A DNA stretch of 23,545 bases from an uncultured Actinomycetes bacterium (GCA_937860175.1 CALMBJ010000067.1:1-23545), one strand, 5' to 3'. Shown: positions 1-8,134, counted from the first letter of the stretch. Numbers and translations are program-made. The notes: generated by a model from the letters alone, not told the origin.

Positions 1-790
1 CCATTGGAGCCAAGATATGAACAGAATCATTTCGAATCACAGCATGGTGACCAGCTTTTTCTGCAATCTGAGCAATCTTTGCAAGGTCATTGTTGTGATG
101 TGATTTTGCAATAATCGTTGGTTGTTGCTTTGTCATGAGATCGCCGATTGGGCCAGCAAAAACAATCTCACCTTTTCGAAGCATGACAATGTAATCGCTG
201 ATGATTTCAAGCTCGGAAAGTAAGTGAGATGAGACGAAAACCGTGGTTCCCTCATTTGCAAGATCACGAAGTAATGCGCGAACCTCTTGAATACCTTCTG
301 GATCTAAACCATTTGTTGGTTCATCCAACATAAGTAACTTTGGATTTGGCAAAAGCGCCGCTGCAATTCCTAGCCGTTGCTTCATTCCGAGTGAGTAAGT
401 CTTGTACTTTGATTTACCACGTTCTCCGAGACCAACCTTTTCTAGAAGAGTTTGGACTCGCTCAGCAGGAAAACCACCAAGACGTGCAAGCACCATCAGA
501 TTTTCATGTCCTGACAAAGCTGGATAAAAAGCTGGACCTTCGATCATTGCTCCAACTCGACTTAAATACTTTTCAGGATGCTCAATTGGTTCACCAAGAA
601 TGTGGCCTTTTCCTGTGGTTGGAGTAATGAGTCCAAGAAGCATTCGCATTGTCGTTGTCTTGCCTGAACCATTTGGTCCTACGAAGCCACATACCGAACC
701 GAGAGGTACCTCGAAGTTGATATGCGAGACCGCTAAGCGATCATCGTACTTTTTGGATAGATCTGAGACTGAAATAGCAGTATTAGTCAT
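1..790 (-). CDS. ABC-2 type transporter ATP-binding protein (partial)
   Basis: ATPase subunit of an ABC exporter of the CcmA/DrrA/BcrA class; it would energise a separate ABC-2 permease, expected just beyond the left window edge. Translated from ATG at 790 it gives 263 residues and runs off the window, so the C-terminus is missing. Visible motifs: Walker A GPNGSGKTT (residues 38-46), signature YSLGMKQRL (132-140), Walker B LLMLDEP (152-158), H-loop SSH with His189, and LDPEG D-loop. Substrate cannot be read from the ATPase alone. It is divergent from the sulfhydrylase gene with only 25 bp between start codons; a CAGAGT hexamer lies 6 nt before the ATG, a weak leaderless -10 candidate. Family assignment is secure; the transported compound is unknown. 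Confidence 0.93.
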   Translation of the reverse strand, partial: MTNTAISVSDLSKKYDDRLAVSHINFEVPLGSVCGFVGPNGSGKTTTMRMLLGLITPTTGKGHILGEPIEHPEKYLSRVGAMIEGPAFYPALSGHENLMVLARLGGFPAERVQTLLEKVGLGERGKSKYKTYSLGMKQRLGIAAALLPNPKLLMLDEPTNGLDPEGIQEVRALLRDLANEGTTVFVSSHLLSELEIISDYIVMLRKGEIVFAGPIGDLMTKQQPTIIAKSHHNNDLAKIAQIAEKAGHHAVIRNDSVHILAPM

Positions 791-815
791 GCCCTTACTC
801 TGCCACAATTGAGCC

Positions 816-2042
816 ATGAGTAAACGACCTTGGGGGTATCAGCCTCGTCCAGAAACTCTGGGACCGGACTGGGAGCTACACCCTCAAACACATTCAGTTC
901 GTGCAGGTCTTGCTCGCACAGGTTTTGGGGAGACATCTGAAGCTCTTTTTCTCAATAGTGGTTTTACATATACCTCTGCTGAAGAAGCATTTGATTCATT
1001 TGCAGAAGAGACAGATCACTATCTATATAGCCGTTTCCACAACCCAACCATCGCAATGTTTGAACAGCGATTGGCCGCAATTGAGGGTGCTGAAATGTGC
1101 GTGGCAACAGGTTCAGGAATGTCTGCCATGTTTGCATCACTTGCTTGTTTAGTTGAACAAGGCGACCATGTAGTTGCATCAGCGGCGATGTTCTCTTCAT
1201 GCCATGTAGTAATTACAGAGTTTTTACCTAAGTGGGGCGTTACCTTTGAACTAGTAAAGGGTAATGATCCCGCCGCTTGGGCTAAGGCGCTAAGTAAGCC
1301 AACAAGGGCAGTCTTTATTGAAACACCAAGTAATCCATTGCTTGAGATCGTTGATATCGCAATGGTGAGCGAACTTGCTCATAAAGTTGGTGCGACTGTG
1401 ATTGTAGACAATGTGATGGCATCTCCAGTTTTACAAAAGCCGTTATCACTGGGTGCAGATGTTGTTATGTACTCTGCGACTAAACACATTGATGGACAAG
1501 GTCGAGTACTTGCCGGTGCTTTGCTGGGGTCTGCTTCATACATCCAAGAAAAGCTTCTGCCATTTGTGCGGCACACAGGTCCTGCCCTCAGCGCATTTAA
1601 TGCTTGGGTGCTAGTTAAATCCTTAGAGACAATGCACATGCGAGTAGAGAGCATGGTTTCAAATGCACAAAAAGTTGCTGAGTTCCTTGAACTACAACCT
1701 GCGATTAAATCGGTGCGATACCCAGGTTTGAAATCTCATCCAGGGCATGAATTAGCAATGAAGCAGATGAATAATGGTGGTGGCTCCACAATTGGTATTG
1801 AGTTCAATGGTGCGCAAGCTGAGGTTTTTGCCTTTATGAACAAGCTTAAGGTCATTGATATCTCTAACAATTTAGGCGATAGCAAGTCATTAATTACTCA
1901 TCCTTCATCAACTACACATCGCCGTTTGTCACCAGAGGTTCAGGCAGATATGGGAATTACACCATCTGTCTTGCGCTTATCTGTGGGATTAGAACACTCA
2001 AGTGATTTGATAAAGGATTTGCAGCAGGCTTTAGCTAAGTAG
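816..2042 (+). CDS. metZ: O-succinylhomoserine sulfhydrylase (Cys/Met metabolism PLP enzyme)
   Basis: Cytosolic PLP enzyme of methionine biosynthesis, expected to join sulfide with O-succinylhomoserine to give homocysteine. The 408-residue length is normal for actinobacterial MetZ. Seen in sequence: YSRFHNPT near residue 71, the ATGSGMSA phosphate-binding loop, ETPSNPLLEI, IVDNVMASP, and the PLP-lysine motif SATKHIDGQGR with Lys223. The C-terminal LGDSKSLITHP and LRLSVGLE segments are typical of the gamma-family. The MetZ call rather than cystathionine gamma-synthase or MetY rests on overall length and the SATKHIDGQGR form of the motif; acyl-donor specificity is inference. No Shine-Dalgarno is visible; CACAAT lies 6 nt before ATG. 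The 3' end overlaps the opposing ctaB gene by 12 bp. Confidence 0.88.
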   Translation: MSKRPWGYQPRPETLGPDWELHPQTHSVRAGLARTGFGETSEALFLNSGFTYTSAEEAFDSFAEETDHYLYSRFHNPTIAMFEQRLAAIEGAEMCVATGSGMSAMFASLACLVEQGDHVVASAAMFSSCHVVITEFLPKWGVTFELVKGNDPAAWAKALSKPTRAVFIETPSNPLLEIVDIAMVSELAHKVGATVIVDNVMASPVLQKPLSLGADVVMYSATKHIDGQGRVLAGALLGSASYIQEKLLPFVRHTGPALSAFNAWVLVKSLETMHMRVESMVSNAQKVAEFLELQPAIKSVRYPGLKSHPGHELAMKQMNNGGGSTIGIEFNGAQAEVFAFMNKLKVIDISNNLGDSKSLITHPSSTTHRRLSPEVQADMGITPSVLRLSVGLEHSSDLIKDLQQALAK

Positions 2043-2900
2043 TTGTGCAACAACTAGTAATACAGATAGCAAGCTTAAGTAGGTAATCGACCACTGGAAG
2101 ATCTTTCCAGCAACCTTTGCATACTCTGAAGAACCTTCTTTAAGTGAAACAAGTTGGACTGCAAAGACTAAGCCTAGGGTGAGCGTAATAATCAAAGACC
2201 ACAATGGTAATTCAGCTGCAGTAATCAACCACACTGAAGATGCAATCATCAGGATGGTGTGAAACCACATCTCCTTGTGTACGCGTCCCTTTGTGGCTAC
2301 GACTGGAAGCATTGGAGTTCCGGCAGCCGCGTAATCATCTTTGTACTTAATTGCTAGAGCCCAGAAATGTGGTGGTGTCCAAAAGAAGATTACAAAGAAG
2401 AAGGCCCATGCAGTTGCTGACAAAGAGTTAGTTACTGCAGCCCAACCAATCAACACCGGCATACAACCTGCTGCACCTCCCCACACAATATTTTGTGAGG
2501 TGCGTTGCTTTAGAGCCATTGTGTAAACAACAACATAAAAAAGGATTGCAATGAATGCAAGCAGTGTTGCTAATGGAGTTGTGAATATCCAAAAAATAGT
2601 TAAAGCAAGAACTCCAATAAGAGTTGCAAAAACAGTTGCATTGCTCTTAGAGATCTGTCCGGTAACAATTGGTCGCTTTGCTGTGCGCGCCATTAACTTA
2701 TCGAGATCACTTTCAATCACCATGTTAAAAGCGTTTGCACTTCCTGCAGCTAATGTGCCTGCAAAAATTGTTGCAACTGTTAATCCAAACTCTGGTAATC
2801 CTTTGGCAGCTAGAACCATCGCGGGTAAGGTTGAAACAAGTAAGAGCTCTACCACTCTTAACTTCATCAGATCGAGGTATCCCCGCATAGCGCTGCTCAC
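2031..2900 (-). CDS. ctaB: Protoheme IX farnesyltransferase (heme O synthase)
   Basis: Integral membrane UbiA-family prenyltransferase that adds a farnesyl group to protoheme to give heme O for terminal cytochrome oxidases. The protein is 289 residues with about nine hydrophobic segments. The first aspartate-rich signature is present as N59 to P77 (N-x3-E-x3-D-x2-M-x-R-T-x2-R-P), and the second polar loop reads YKDDYAAAGTPMLP. Start is GTG at 2900; the next ATG at 2888 would lose five residues. GTG is preferred because TAATCT sits exactly 6 nt upstream, giving a leaderless start, and there is no Shine-Dalgarno at usable distance. Converges with and overlaps metZ. Function is secure from the signature. 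Confidence 0.93.
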   Translation of the reverse strand: MSSAMRGYLDLMKLRVVELLLVSTLPAMVLAAKGLPEFGLTVATIFAGTLAAGSANAFNMVIESDLDKLMARTAKRPIVTGQISKSNATVFATLIGVLALTIFWIFTTPLATLLAFIAILFYVVVYTMALKQRTSQNIVWGGAAGCMPVLIGWAAVTNSLSATAWAFFFVIFFWTPPHFWALAIKYKDDYAAAGTPMLPVVATKGRVHKEMWFHTILMIASSVWLITAAELPLWSLIITLTLGLVFAVQLVSLKEGSSEYAKVAGKIFQWSITYLSLLSVLLVVAQLLS

Positions 2901-2906
2901 GCGCCA

Positions 2907-2912
2907 AGATTA
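2907..2912 (-). promoter_or_regulatory. -10 element for a leaderless ctaB transcript
   Basis: On the minus strand the hexamer TAATCT is followed by 6 nt (TGGCGC) and then the GTG start at 2900. This puts the expected transcription start on the start codon. No convincing -35 is seen. The same spacing recurs at several other genes in the window, which raises confidence. Confidence 0.5.
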
Positions 2913-3009
2913 CCCAGCCTTTAGATGTACGCCTCCCAGACCTCTCACAGGGATAATAGTTACCTTGCTCTCAACGGCAAGCCGCCAATGAAGAAAGAAG
3001 GGTCGTTCT

Positions 3010-3381
3010 ATGAGTAAGAACAACAAGCCCGAATGGTTTGAAATCATCGAAAAAGATGAGAAGGCGGAGCTGCGCAAGGTTTCAAAATCCCTTCCTGTGA
3101 GCGCTGTACTTGTTGCAGCCTTGATTCTTGGAGCAGGTGTTGTTGTGGGGCAAACTCAGCTTGAAAATACACCCCTTCCAGTTTCATCACAGTTGATCCA
3201 AACACCTAGCACTACCGCTACTACTGCAGCGGTTGTGACCGCTACTACAGCCAATAAGTTAGTTAATCCATCTATCTCCCAGCTACCGGTTGGCGGTGGA
3301 GATGAAGAGGATGACCATGGTCGCGATCATGACGAAGATGAGTATGAAGATGAAGATGAGGGTGAAGGCGACGACGACTAA
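3010..3381 (+). CDS. Membrane-anchored protein with acidic C-terminal tail
   Basis: Family not recognised. The 123-residue protein has a charged cytosolic N-terminus (about residues 1-30), one hydrophobic segment (about 30-48, VSAVLVAALILGAGVVVG), a Thr/Ala/Ser-rich stretch (about 65-90) and a C-terminal tail after residue 97 composed almost only of Asp, Glu, His and Gly. With N-terminus inside, the acidic tail would lie outside the membrane. Such tails can bind cations or basic partners, but this is speculation. A weak AAGAAGGG ribosome site lies about 7 nt before ATG. The next gene begins 16 bp downstream on the same strand and encodes a secreted beta-propeller, so the two probably form a surface-protein pair. 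The Asp/Glu codon run is low complexity and will give spurious database hits. Confidence 0.7.
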   Translation: MSKNNKPEWFEIIEKDEKAELRKVSKSLPVSAVLVAALILGAGVVVGQTQLENTPLPVSSQLIQTPSTTATTAAVVTATTANKLVNPSISQLPVGGGDEEDDHGRDHDEDEYEDEDEGEGDDD

Positions 3382-3397
3382 CTAGTACAGTAAGAAA

Positions 3398-4471
3398 ATG
3401 CGCTCCAAGTTTTTTATCTTCTCTGCACTGGCATCTCTATGTCTTGCTGGAACACCCGCACATGCCGAAGTTATCTCACCAACAATGAAGTTGATTCACA
3501 CAATCAATGGATCAATCGCTCCTAAATCTGTGCGAACTTCAGGTGATGGCGTTGTGAGCGCACACAACATGATGTATCGACATTCAGTTACTGTTTATGA
3601 TGCGAAGAGTTTTGAATTGCTTCACACAGTCTCTGACTCGGTTTCGCTAAAGGATTTTGGATTTAGTAAAAGCGCTGGAAGCTATAAAGGCTCACCTGTA
3701 GAAGGAACCTTTTCACCAGATGGAAAGTATTTATACGTTAGCAACTACGCCATGTACGGCAAGGGATTCAACAAAGAAGGAACAGACACCTGTTCGCCTG
3801 CCGATGGCTATGACAAGAGCTTCGTTTACAGAATTAATCGCAGCAACTACCAAATAGATTCCGTTTATCCAGTTGGCTCGGTACCAAAGGTTGTTGAGAT
3901 AACTCCAGACAATAAGTACTTATTGGTTGCAAATTGGTGCTCATACACAGTGTCAATCATCTCAATTGAACGCAATAAGGTAGTAAAAACTGTGAAGATC
4001 GGACGTTATCCACGTGGAATAGCTATTTCCAACGACTCCTCAAAGGCTTACGTTGCAGAAATGGGCGGGAATCGAATCCATGTGATTAATTTGCAGGACT
4101 TCTCAACCTCATTCATTCCAATCGGAAGTAATCCTCGGGCAATTGCTTTATCCCCTGATAACTCAAAGATGTATGTCACCATGAATCTTTCGGGGCGAGT
4201 TGCCTCGTGGGATCTTGTAAGTAACAAGGCAGGTAAATCTGTAAGGACCGGTGAAGCTGCGCGAAGTCTTGCTATCTCAGCAGATGGCTCAGTTTTATAC
4301 GTTGTGAACTACAAGAGCGACACCATGTCTCGCGTTAGAACAAGTGATATGAAAGTGACCCAGAACATCAAGGTTTGTAATGAGCCGATTGGTATTACTT
4401 ACGATGTTCCAACTGGAAACACCTGGGTTGCTTGTTACAAGGGGCAGATAAAGATTTACTCAAATAACTAA
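3398..4471 (+). CDS. Secreted YVTN/YncE-family beta-propeller protein
   Basis: Exported protein of 357 residues with a Sec signal peptide (hydrophobic core about residues 4-18, likely cleavage after AHA at 22-24). The body consists of repeated blades of about 40 residues with motifs such as ITPDNKYLLVANW, ISNDSSKAYVAEM, LSPDNSKMYVTMN and ISADGSVLYVVNY, each following a [R/K]-[G/A/V]-[I/V/L]-[A/E]-[I/L] turn, as in YncE/lactonase-like seven-bladed propellers. No catalytic residues identify an enzymatic role; a binding or scaffold function outside the membrane is likely. Four cysteines in the mature part could form disulfides. Transcribed with the acidic-tailed membrane protein upstream. The stop overlaps the stop of the opposing carboxypeptidase gene by 4 bp. 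Confidence 0.82.
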   Translation: MRSKFFIFSALASLCLAGTPAHAEVISPTMKLIHTINGSIAPKSVRTSGDGVVSAHNMMYRHSVTVYDAKSFELLHTVSDSVSLKDFGFSKSAGSYKGSPVEGTFSPDGKYLYVSNYAMYGKGFNKEGTDTCSPADGYDKSFVYRINRSNYQIDSVYPVGSVPKVVEITPDNKYLLVANWCSYTVSIISIERNKVVKTVKIGRYPRGIAISNDSSKAYVAEMGGNRIHVINLQDFSTSFIPIGSNPRAIALSPDNSKMYVTMNLSGRVASWDLVSNKAGKSVRTGEAARSLAISADGSVLYVVNYKSDTMSRVRTSDMKVTQNIKVCNEPIGITYDVPTGNTWVACYKGQIKIYSNN

Positions 4472-5634
4472 GGTGCTGGAGAAATCTCTGCTGGGATATT
4501 TGGAGCAGCGATTCTTCCTAACACTCGATCTATTGCAGCGCGAGCTCTATTAAGAGCTGAATTTCCTTTAGGAATCTCATCTGCAAGGGTGACAAAAACA
4601 TACTCTCTGTCAGCAGATTGAACGTAACCTGCAAGTGTTGCGGTTCCATTGAGCGTTCCAGTTTTTGCCCTGACTAAACCAACTGCTCCTGGTGCGGTTG
4701 TAAGGAATCGGGTACGTAGAGTTCCGGAAACTCCACCAATAGGAAGTCCGGCATACATCAGGGCGTACTTCTCATCCTTGCGAATCTTGAACAGCACCTC
4801 ACCCATTAACTTTGCAGTGATTTTATTTTTCCGGGACAAACCACTTGCATCTGCAACAACAAGTTTTGATCCATCAATCTCTAAATTCGCCAAGAAATCC
4901 CTAAAGACTGTCTCGACGCCTTTTTCATTCATGCCATAACCAGCTGCCTTTGCCGACAAAAGAGCTAAACGCTCTGAAATAAGATTGTCGCTCCAGAGCA
5001 AGATCCAGTCCAGCAACGCTCCAACTGTCGGTGAATTCTCAGCCACTACCTGCTCACCAAGTGCCATAAATGCTTCTTCATCGGTAACTGACTTCATGAC
5101 CGGCTTGAAGTTTCGCTTAGCCCAGAAGGCCTTTAGGTTTGAAACATCCTTTGAGTAAAGGCCACTGTAGATAACCTTGTAATTCTTGAGTGAGCCACCG
5201 TTGAACTCTTTCACATAACTCATCGTGCGAAATCCGATGTAAGGAAGCGAGGCACGATTCATTTTTCGTGCTGTGTTGTGGTCCAAGCTGATCCAGGGAT
5301 CGTAAGAGCCTCGAACAATTACAGTTTTTAAATCAGGGTTGATGTTAACCGTTGTACTAAATGTAGATGAGGGATCAAGATGATCTAGAACGACAGCACC
5401 TGTCAAAATCTTCATCACCGATGCCGGCTTGCGTTGTGAGTAAGCGTTCTTCTCATAAATCACCTCACCCGTATTGCCATCAATAATGATCATGGCTGGG
5501 TTTGCAAGTGATTGATTCTTTAGCAGTTCATCAAATGCAGGAGGAATAGATTCTGGTCCTAAAACCGCATGTGCAGGAAGTACCGAAAAGGTTAAGGCAA
5601 GGCCTATCGCAATTAAACGGTACAAAAAACGCAT
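4468..5634 (-). CDS. dacB: D-alanyl-D-alanine carboxypeptidase/endopeptidase (PBP4 type, peptidase S13)
   Basis: Exported penicillin-binding protein that trims peptidoglycan stem peptides by removing terminal D-Ala or cutting cross-links. All three active-site motifs are present: SVMK (nucleophile Ser72, Lys75), SDN (215-217) and KTG (324-326); DASGLSRKN (262-270) is also typical of S13. A signal peptide covers about residues 1-23 with cleavage expected after AHA. At 388 residues it is shorter than E. coli PBP4, having a reduced insertion between the SxxK and SxN motifs, which is usual in Actinobacteria. The 5' end lies 9 bp after the stop of a small membrane protein gene transcribed in the same direction, so the two are probably co-transcribed. 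Confidence 0.92.
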   Translation of the reverse strand: MRFLYRLIAIGLALTFSVLPAHAVLGPESIPPAFDELLKNQSLANPAMIIIDGNTGEVIYEKNAYSQRKPASVMKILTGAVVLDHLDPSSTFSTTVNINPDLKTVIVRGSYDPWISLDHNTARKMNRASLPYIGFRTMSYVKEFNGGSLKNYKVIYSGLYSKDVSNLKAFWAKRNFKPVMKSVTDEEAFMALGEQVVAENSPTVGALLDWILLWSDNLISERLALLSAKAAGYGMNEKGVETVFRDFLANLEIDGSKLVVADASGLSRKNKITAKLMGEVLFKIRKDEKYALMYAGLPIGGVSGTLRTRFLTTAPGAVGLVRAKTGTLNGTATLAGYVQSADREYVFVTLADEIPKGNSALNRARAAIDRVLGRIAAPNIPAEISPAP

Positions 5635-5643
5635 GGGTACTTT

Positions 5644-5991
5644 CTAGCGCCAGGAAGCAATAACGATATTTGTAAGGGTAAGTCCAAGCATCGTTAGCCA
5701 TACCTTCTTTGGAAGCTCTGGCTTCTTTAGGTTTGTATAACCAAGAACCAGAATCACAAGAAGAATAATAAATTTGATTCCAACCTTCATGTGATTTAGC
5801 TCTTCATCAGGCTTAACCACATTATGAAGACCGACTAAAACAATTCCGGCTAGCAGCGCTGTAAGGCTTGCATGAAGCACACCTGGATTTAGCGTGCGTG
5901 GAGTTTTCTTCGACTGAAGCAGTAACAGGGCAAGAATCCCCAAAACAGACAGTAGGTGGATTACATAAAAGACTGTGTTGATAGCTGACAT
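5644..5991 (-). CDS. Small four-helix integral membrane protein, unknown function
   Basis: Family not recognised. The 115-residue protein shows four hydrophobic stretches, about residues 5-25, 38-56, 68-86 and 95-112, joined by short charged loops (QSKKTPRT, KPDEELNH, KKPELPKK). No enzymatic motif is visible. It sits 9 bp upstream of dacB on the same strand, so a cell-envelope role is possible but unproven. The ATG at 5991 is preceded by TAAACT with exactly 6 nt between, indicating a leaderless start, in a shared 22-bp promoter region with the divergent trmH-family gene. Confidence 0.75.
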   Translation of the reverse strand: MSAINTVFYVIHLLSVLGILALLLLQSKKTPRTLNPGVLHASLTALLAGIVLVGLHNVVKPDEELNHMKVGIKFIILLVILVLGYTNLKKPELPKKVWLTMLGLTLTNIVIASWR

Positions 5992-6013
5992 GGATTCAGT
6001 TTAGAGTGCATAC
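5978..6013. promoter_or_regulatory. Symmetric bidirectional leaderless promoter
   Basis: The two divergent start codons (ATG at 5991 on minus, ATG at 6014 on plus) are 22 bp apart. The plus -10 is TAGAGT at 6002-6007 and the minus -10 is TAAACT (5998-6003 read on minus). They share two bases, and each is 6 nt from its own ATG, so the region is 6+10+6. A plus-strand -35 TTGATA lies at 5978-5983 with an 18-bp spacer; a minus -35 candidate TTGGAG lies at 6021-6026 with a 17-bp spacer. Promoter function is inferred from sequence only. Confidence 0.55.
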
Positions 6014-6661
6014 ATGTCTTCTCCAACTACACCCGCCAGTATTGGCCCAGGTGAATTTTTCCCTGTTGTAGGTGTTGGACCTCACGAAAAGCCTTGGCCA
6101 GCAGGAGATCAATACGATCCTGAACTATTGCTGAATGGTGATCGTAGAAATGTCTTAGATCACTATCGATATTGGACGGTCGAGGCGATTGTTGCTGATT
6201 TGAACACCAAGCGCCACAAACTACAGATTGCAATTGAGAATTGGCAGCATGATCTAAATATTGGATCAATCGTTCGAACTGCAAACGCCTTTAATGTTTC
6301 AGGTGTTCATATCGTCGGTAAGCGCGACTGGAATAAACGTGGTGCAATGGTGACTGATAGATATCTGACGGTTATGCATCACCCAACGATTGAAGAGTTT
6401 GCCAAGTACTGCAAAGAACAAGATTTACCAATCATTGGAATTGATAACGTTCCGGGTTCTAAGCAATTAGAGTCTGCAACCTTGCCAGAAAGTTGTGTCC
6501 TTTTATTTGGCCAAGAAGGCGCTGGCATGTCAGATGAGGGAATTGCTGTGTGTGAGGTTCTGTACGAGATCAATCAGTATGGTTCTACACGTTCGATGAA
6601 CGCTTCAGCCGCAGGCGCAATTGCGATGTATCACTGGGCTTTGCAACACTTACCTCGTTAA
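6014..6661 (+). CDS. SpoU/TrmH-family RNA 2'-O-methyltransferase
   Basis: SPOUT-class methyltransferase expected to use S-adenosylmethionine to methylate a ribose 2'-OH in tRNA or rRNA. The 215-residue protein has motif 1 (NIGSIVR, 82-88), motif 2 (FGQEGAGMS, 165-173) and motif 3 (STRSMNASAAGAIAMY, 191-206), in the order that forms the deep-knot AdoMet site. Motif 3 has Met-Asn where most relatives have Leu-Asn, still compatible with activity. The first about 55 residues are Pro/Gly-rich and outside the core. The exact RNA target cannot be told. Leaderless start at 6014 fits TAGAGT plus 6 nt. The stop overlaps by 4 bp with the converging phosphatase gene. Confidence 0.87.
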   Translation: MSSPTTPASIGPGEFFPVVGVGPHEKPWPAGDQYDPELLLNGDRRNVLDHYRYWTVEAIVADLNTKRHKLQIAIENWQHDLNIGSIVRTANAFNVSGVHIVGKRDWNKRGAMVTDRYLTVMHHPTIEEFAKYCKEQDLPIIGIDNVPGSKQLESATLPESCVLLFGQEGAGMSDEGIAVCEVLYEINQYGSTRSMNASAAGAIAMYHWALQHLPR

Positions 6662-7188
6662 GAGGTTAATTCGGCGATTAAGCCATCTACTGCACGTTCG
6701 ACCATAGCTAAGGTTGTTTCATACGCTTCATCACTTTGGTTGTAAGGATCTGGTACTTCTAACTTAAAGTAATCAGCGGAGTTTGGATCGATACCCTTTA
6801 ATTCGGGATCAAAGCTTCTTAAGTAGAAAACCTTTGAACGATGCTCTTCATTTTCAGCTAGTGAAACAACGTTGTGGTAATTGCTTGAATCCATTACCAA
6901 AATCAAATCATGAAGATAGAAATCATTGCTCGTAAACTGCTTTGCGGTGTGTTCATGCTTGTATCCCGCTTTTTCCCAAATCTTTTTTGAGGATGGATGG
7001 GGACCTTGACCTATGTGCCATGGTCCTGTTCCTGCGCTATCTACAGAGATCACCGGCGATTGAATAGCTGCCTTTTTGTTGGCCAAGACAGCAGCAGCCA
7101 TAGGTGAACGACAGATATTGCCAAGGCACACCATTGTGATGCTGAGCTGATCTTTGCCTTTAATTGAGGAGATCACGCTCAGGTTCAT
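6658..7188 (-). CDS. Low-molecular-weight protein tyrosine phosphatase
   Basis: Cytosolic phosphatase of the LMW-PTP/arsenate-reductase fold. The P-loop C-x5-R is present as CLGNICRSP with Cys21 and Arg27, and the general-acid loop is DPY in EVPDPYNQ near residue 147. The 176-residue length is normal. The start is uncertain: ATG at 7188 overlaps the end of the TPR gene by 29 bp, and the strong GGAGG at 7189-7193 abuts it directly; GTG at 7176 would have a 12-nt spacing and loses only four residues. Both keep the P-loop. Substrate unknown; the close overlap suggests translational coupling to the TPR protein. Confidence 0.9.
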   Translation of the reverse strand: MNLSVISSIKGKDQLSITMVCLGNICRSPMAAAVLANKKAAIQSPVISVDSAGTGPWHIGQGPHPSSKKIWEKAGYKHEHTAKQFTSNDFYLHDLILVMDSSNYHNVVSLAENEEHRSKVFYLRSFDPELKGIDPNSADYFKLEVPDPYNQSDEAYETTLAMVERAVDGLIAELTS

Positions 7189-8110
7189 CCTCCAACGCCT
7201 CTTGAACCGACTTTAGACGTCGCTCAATCTCATCAGCTTCATCCACGCGTCCCTGCATGCGCAATATCTTTGCGATCCGAGATTCGATATCTACGATGAA
7301 CTCAAAATCCTTTGGTTCATCTTCGCTGACAACAGCCAATACATTTTCTAGTGTTGCAAGCCCTTCATCATATTTTTCAAGCAAGATTTGCGCCTTGCCA
7401 AACTCAAAGGATGCAAAGGTCTCGCGGCGGTGATCATGTCCTGTCTCAAATACATCAACAGCCTTGCGGGCGGTCTCCAGTGCAAGTTCGCCTTCACCTA
7501 ACTCAATGAGGCAGGAGGCCATCTTCTGATCACAGCGAGCAACATGAATTACCTCTTTGTTGCGCTTGAAGAGAGAACGGGCCTCTTTAAAAGCCTCGAT
7601 TGCTTTTTCGTAATTCTTTAATTCACGTTCTGCACAGCCGATTAGATGTAAATCATTTGCTGCGCCAATTTCATTTCCGTCAACCAAGTGCTCTTGTGCA
7701 CACTCATTCATTGTTTCAACTACCTTGTCATAATTCTTTGATGAGTACCACCATTCACCAAGTGTGCAGGCAAGTTCGAGCGCAATAGGTGATTTGTTCT
7801 CACGCAAGATTTCGACAGCTTTGCTCATAGCCGTTGCCGCTTCATCCATACGCTTGAGTTGATTTAAGTTGTAACCAATCGCTGAATACGCTTGCGCCAA
7901 TCCTTCGGAAGAAACCGATGCACCCAGTTGTGAGTAAATATCACGTGCGGTTTCAGCAAGAGCTAAAGCTTCATCGTATTGACCACGTGCATAAATTCGC
8001 GCACTTAATTCGTAGTAAGTACTGGCACGTTCTTCACCTTCAACCTCTGGAATTCGATCCCAGAGCATCTCTTCAGTGACGAGCTCTTCCATGCCTTCGT
8101 CTTCACTCAT
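7160..8110 (-). CDS. Tetratricopeptide-repeat protein
   Basis: Cytosolic protein of 316 residues with no signal peptide or membrane segment. Helix-turn-helix TPR units are recognisable by pairs such as YYELSARIYARGQYDEALALAETA, AYSAIGYNLNQLKRMDEAATAM, DLHLIGCAERELKNYEKAIEAF and FEFGKAQILLEKYDEGLATL, at about 40-residue steps, followed by a final unit near RIAKILRMQGRVDEADEI. The N- and C-terminal ends are acidic. TPRs act as protein-binding scaffolds; partner unknown, although overlap with the phosphatase gene makes a joint role plausible. A TAAGGT hexamer lies 7 nt before ATG, another leaderless candidate. Confidence 0.85.
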   Translation of the reverse strand: MSEDEGMEELVTEEMLWDRIPEVEGEERASTYYELSARIYARGQYDEALALAETARDIYSQLGASVSSEGLAQAYSAIGYNLNQLKRMDEAATAMSKAVEILRENKSPIALELACTLGEWWYSSKNYDKVVETMNECAQEHLVDGNEIGAANDLHLIGCAERELKNYEKAIEAFKEARSLFKRNKEVIHVARCDQKMASCLIELGEGELALETARKAVDVFETGHDHRRETFASFEFGKAQILLEKYDEGLATLENVLAVVSEDEPKDFEFIVDIESRIAKILRMQGRVDEADEIERRLKSVQEALEDEPERDLLN

Positions 8111-8134
8111 GTATGAGACCTTATACGCATCTGG

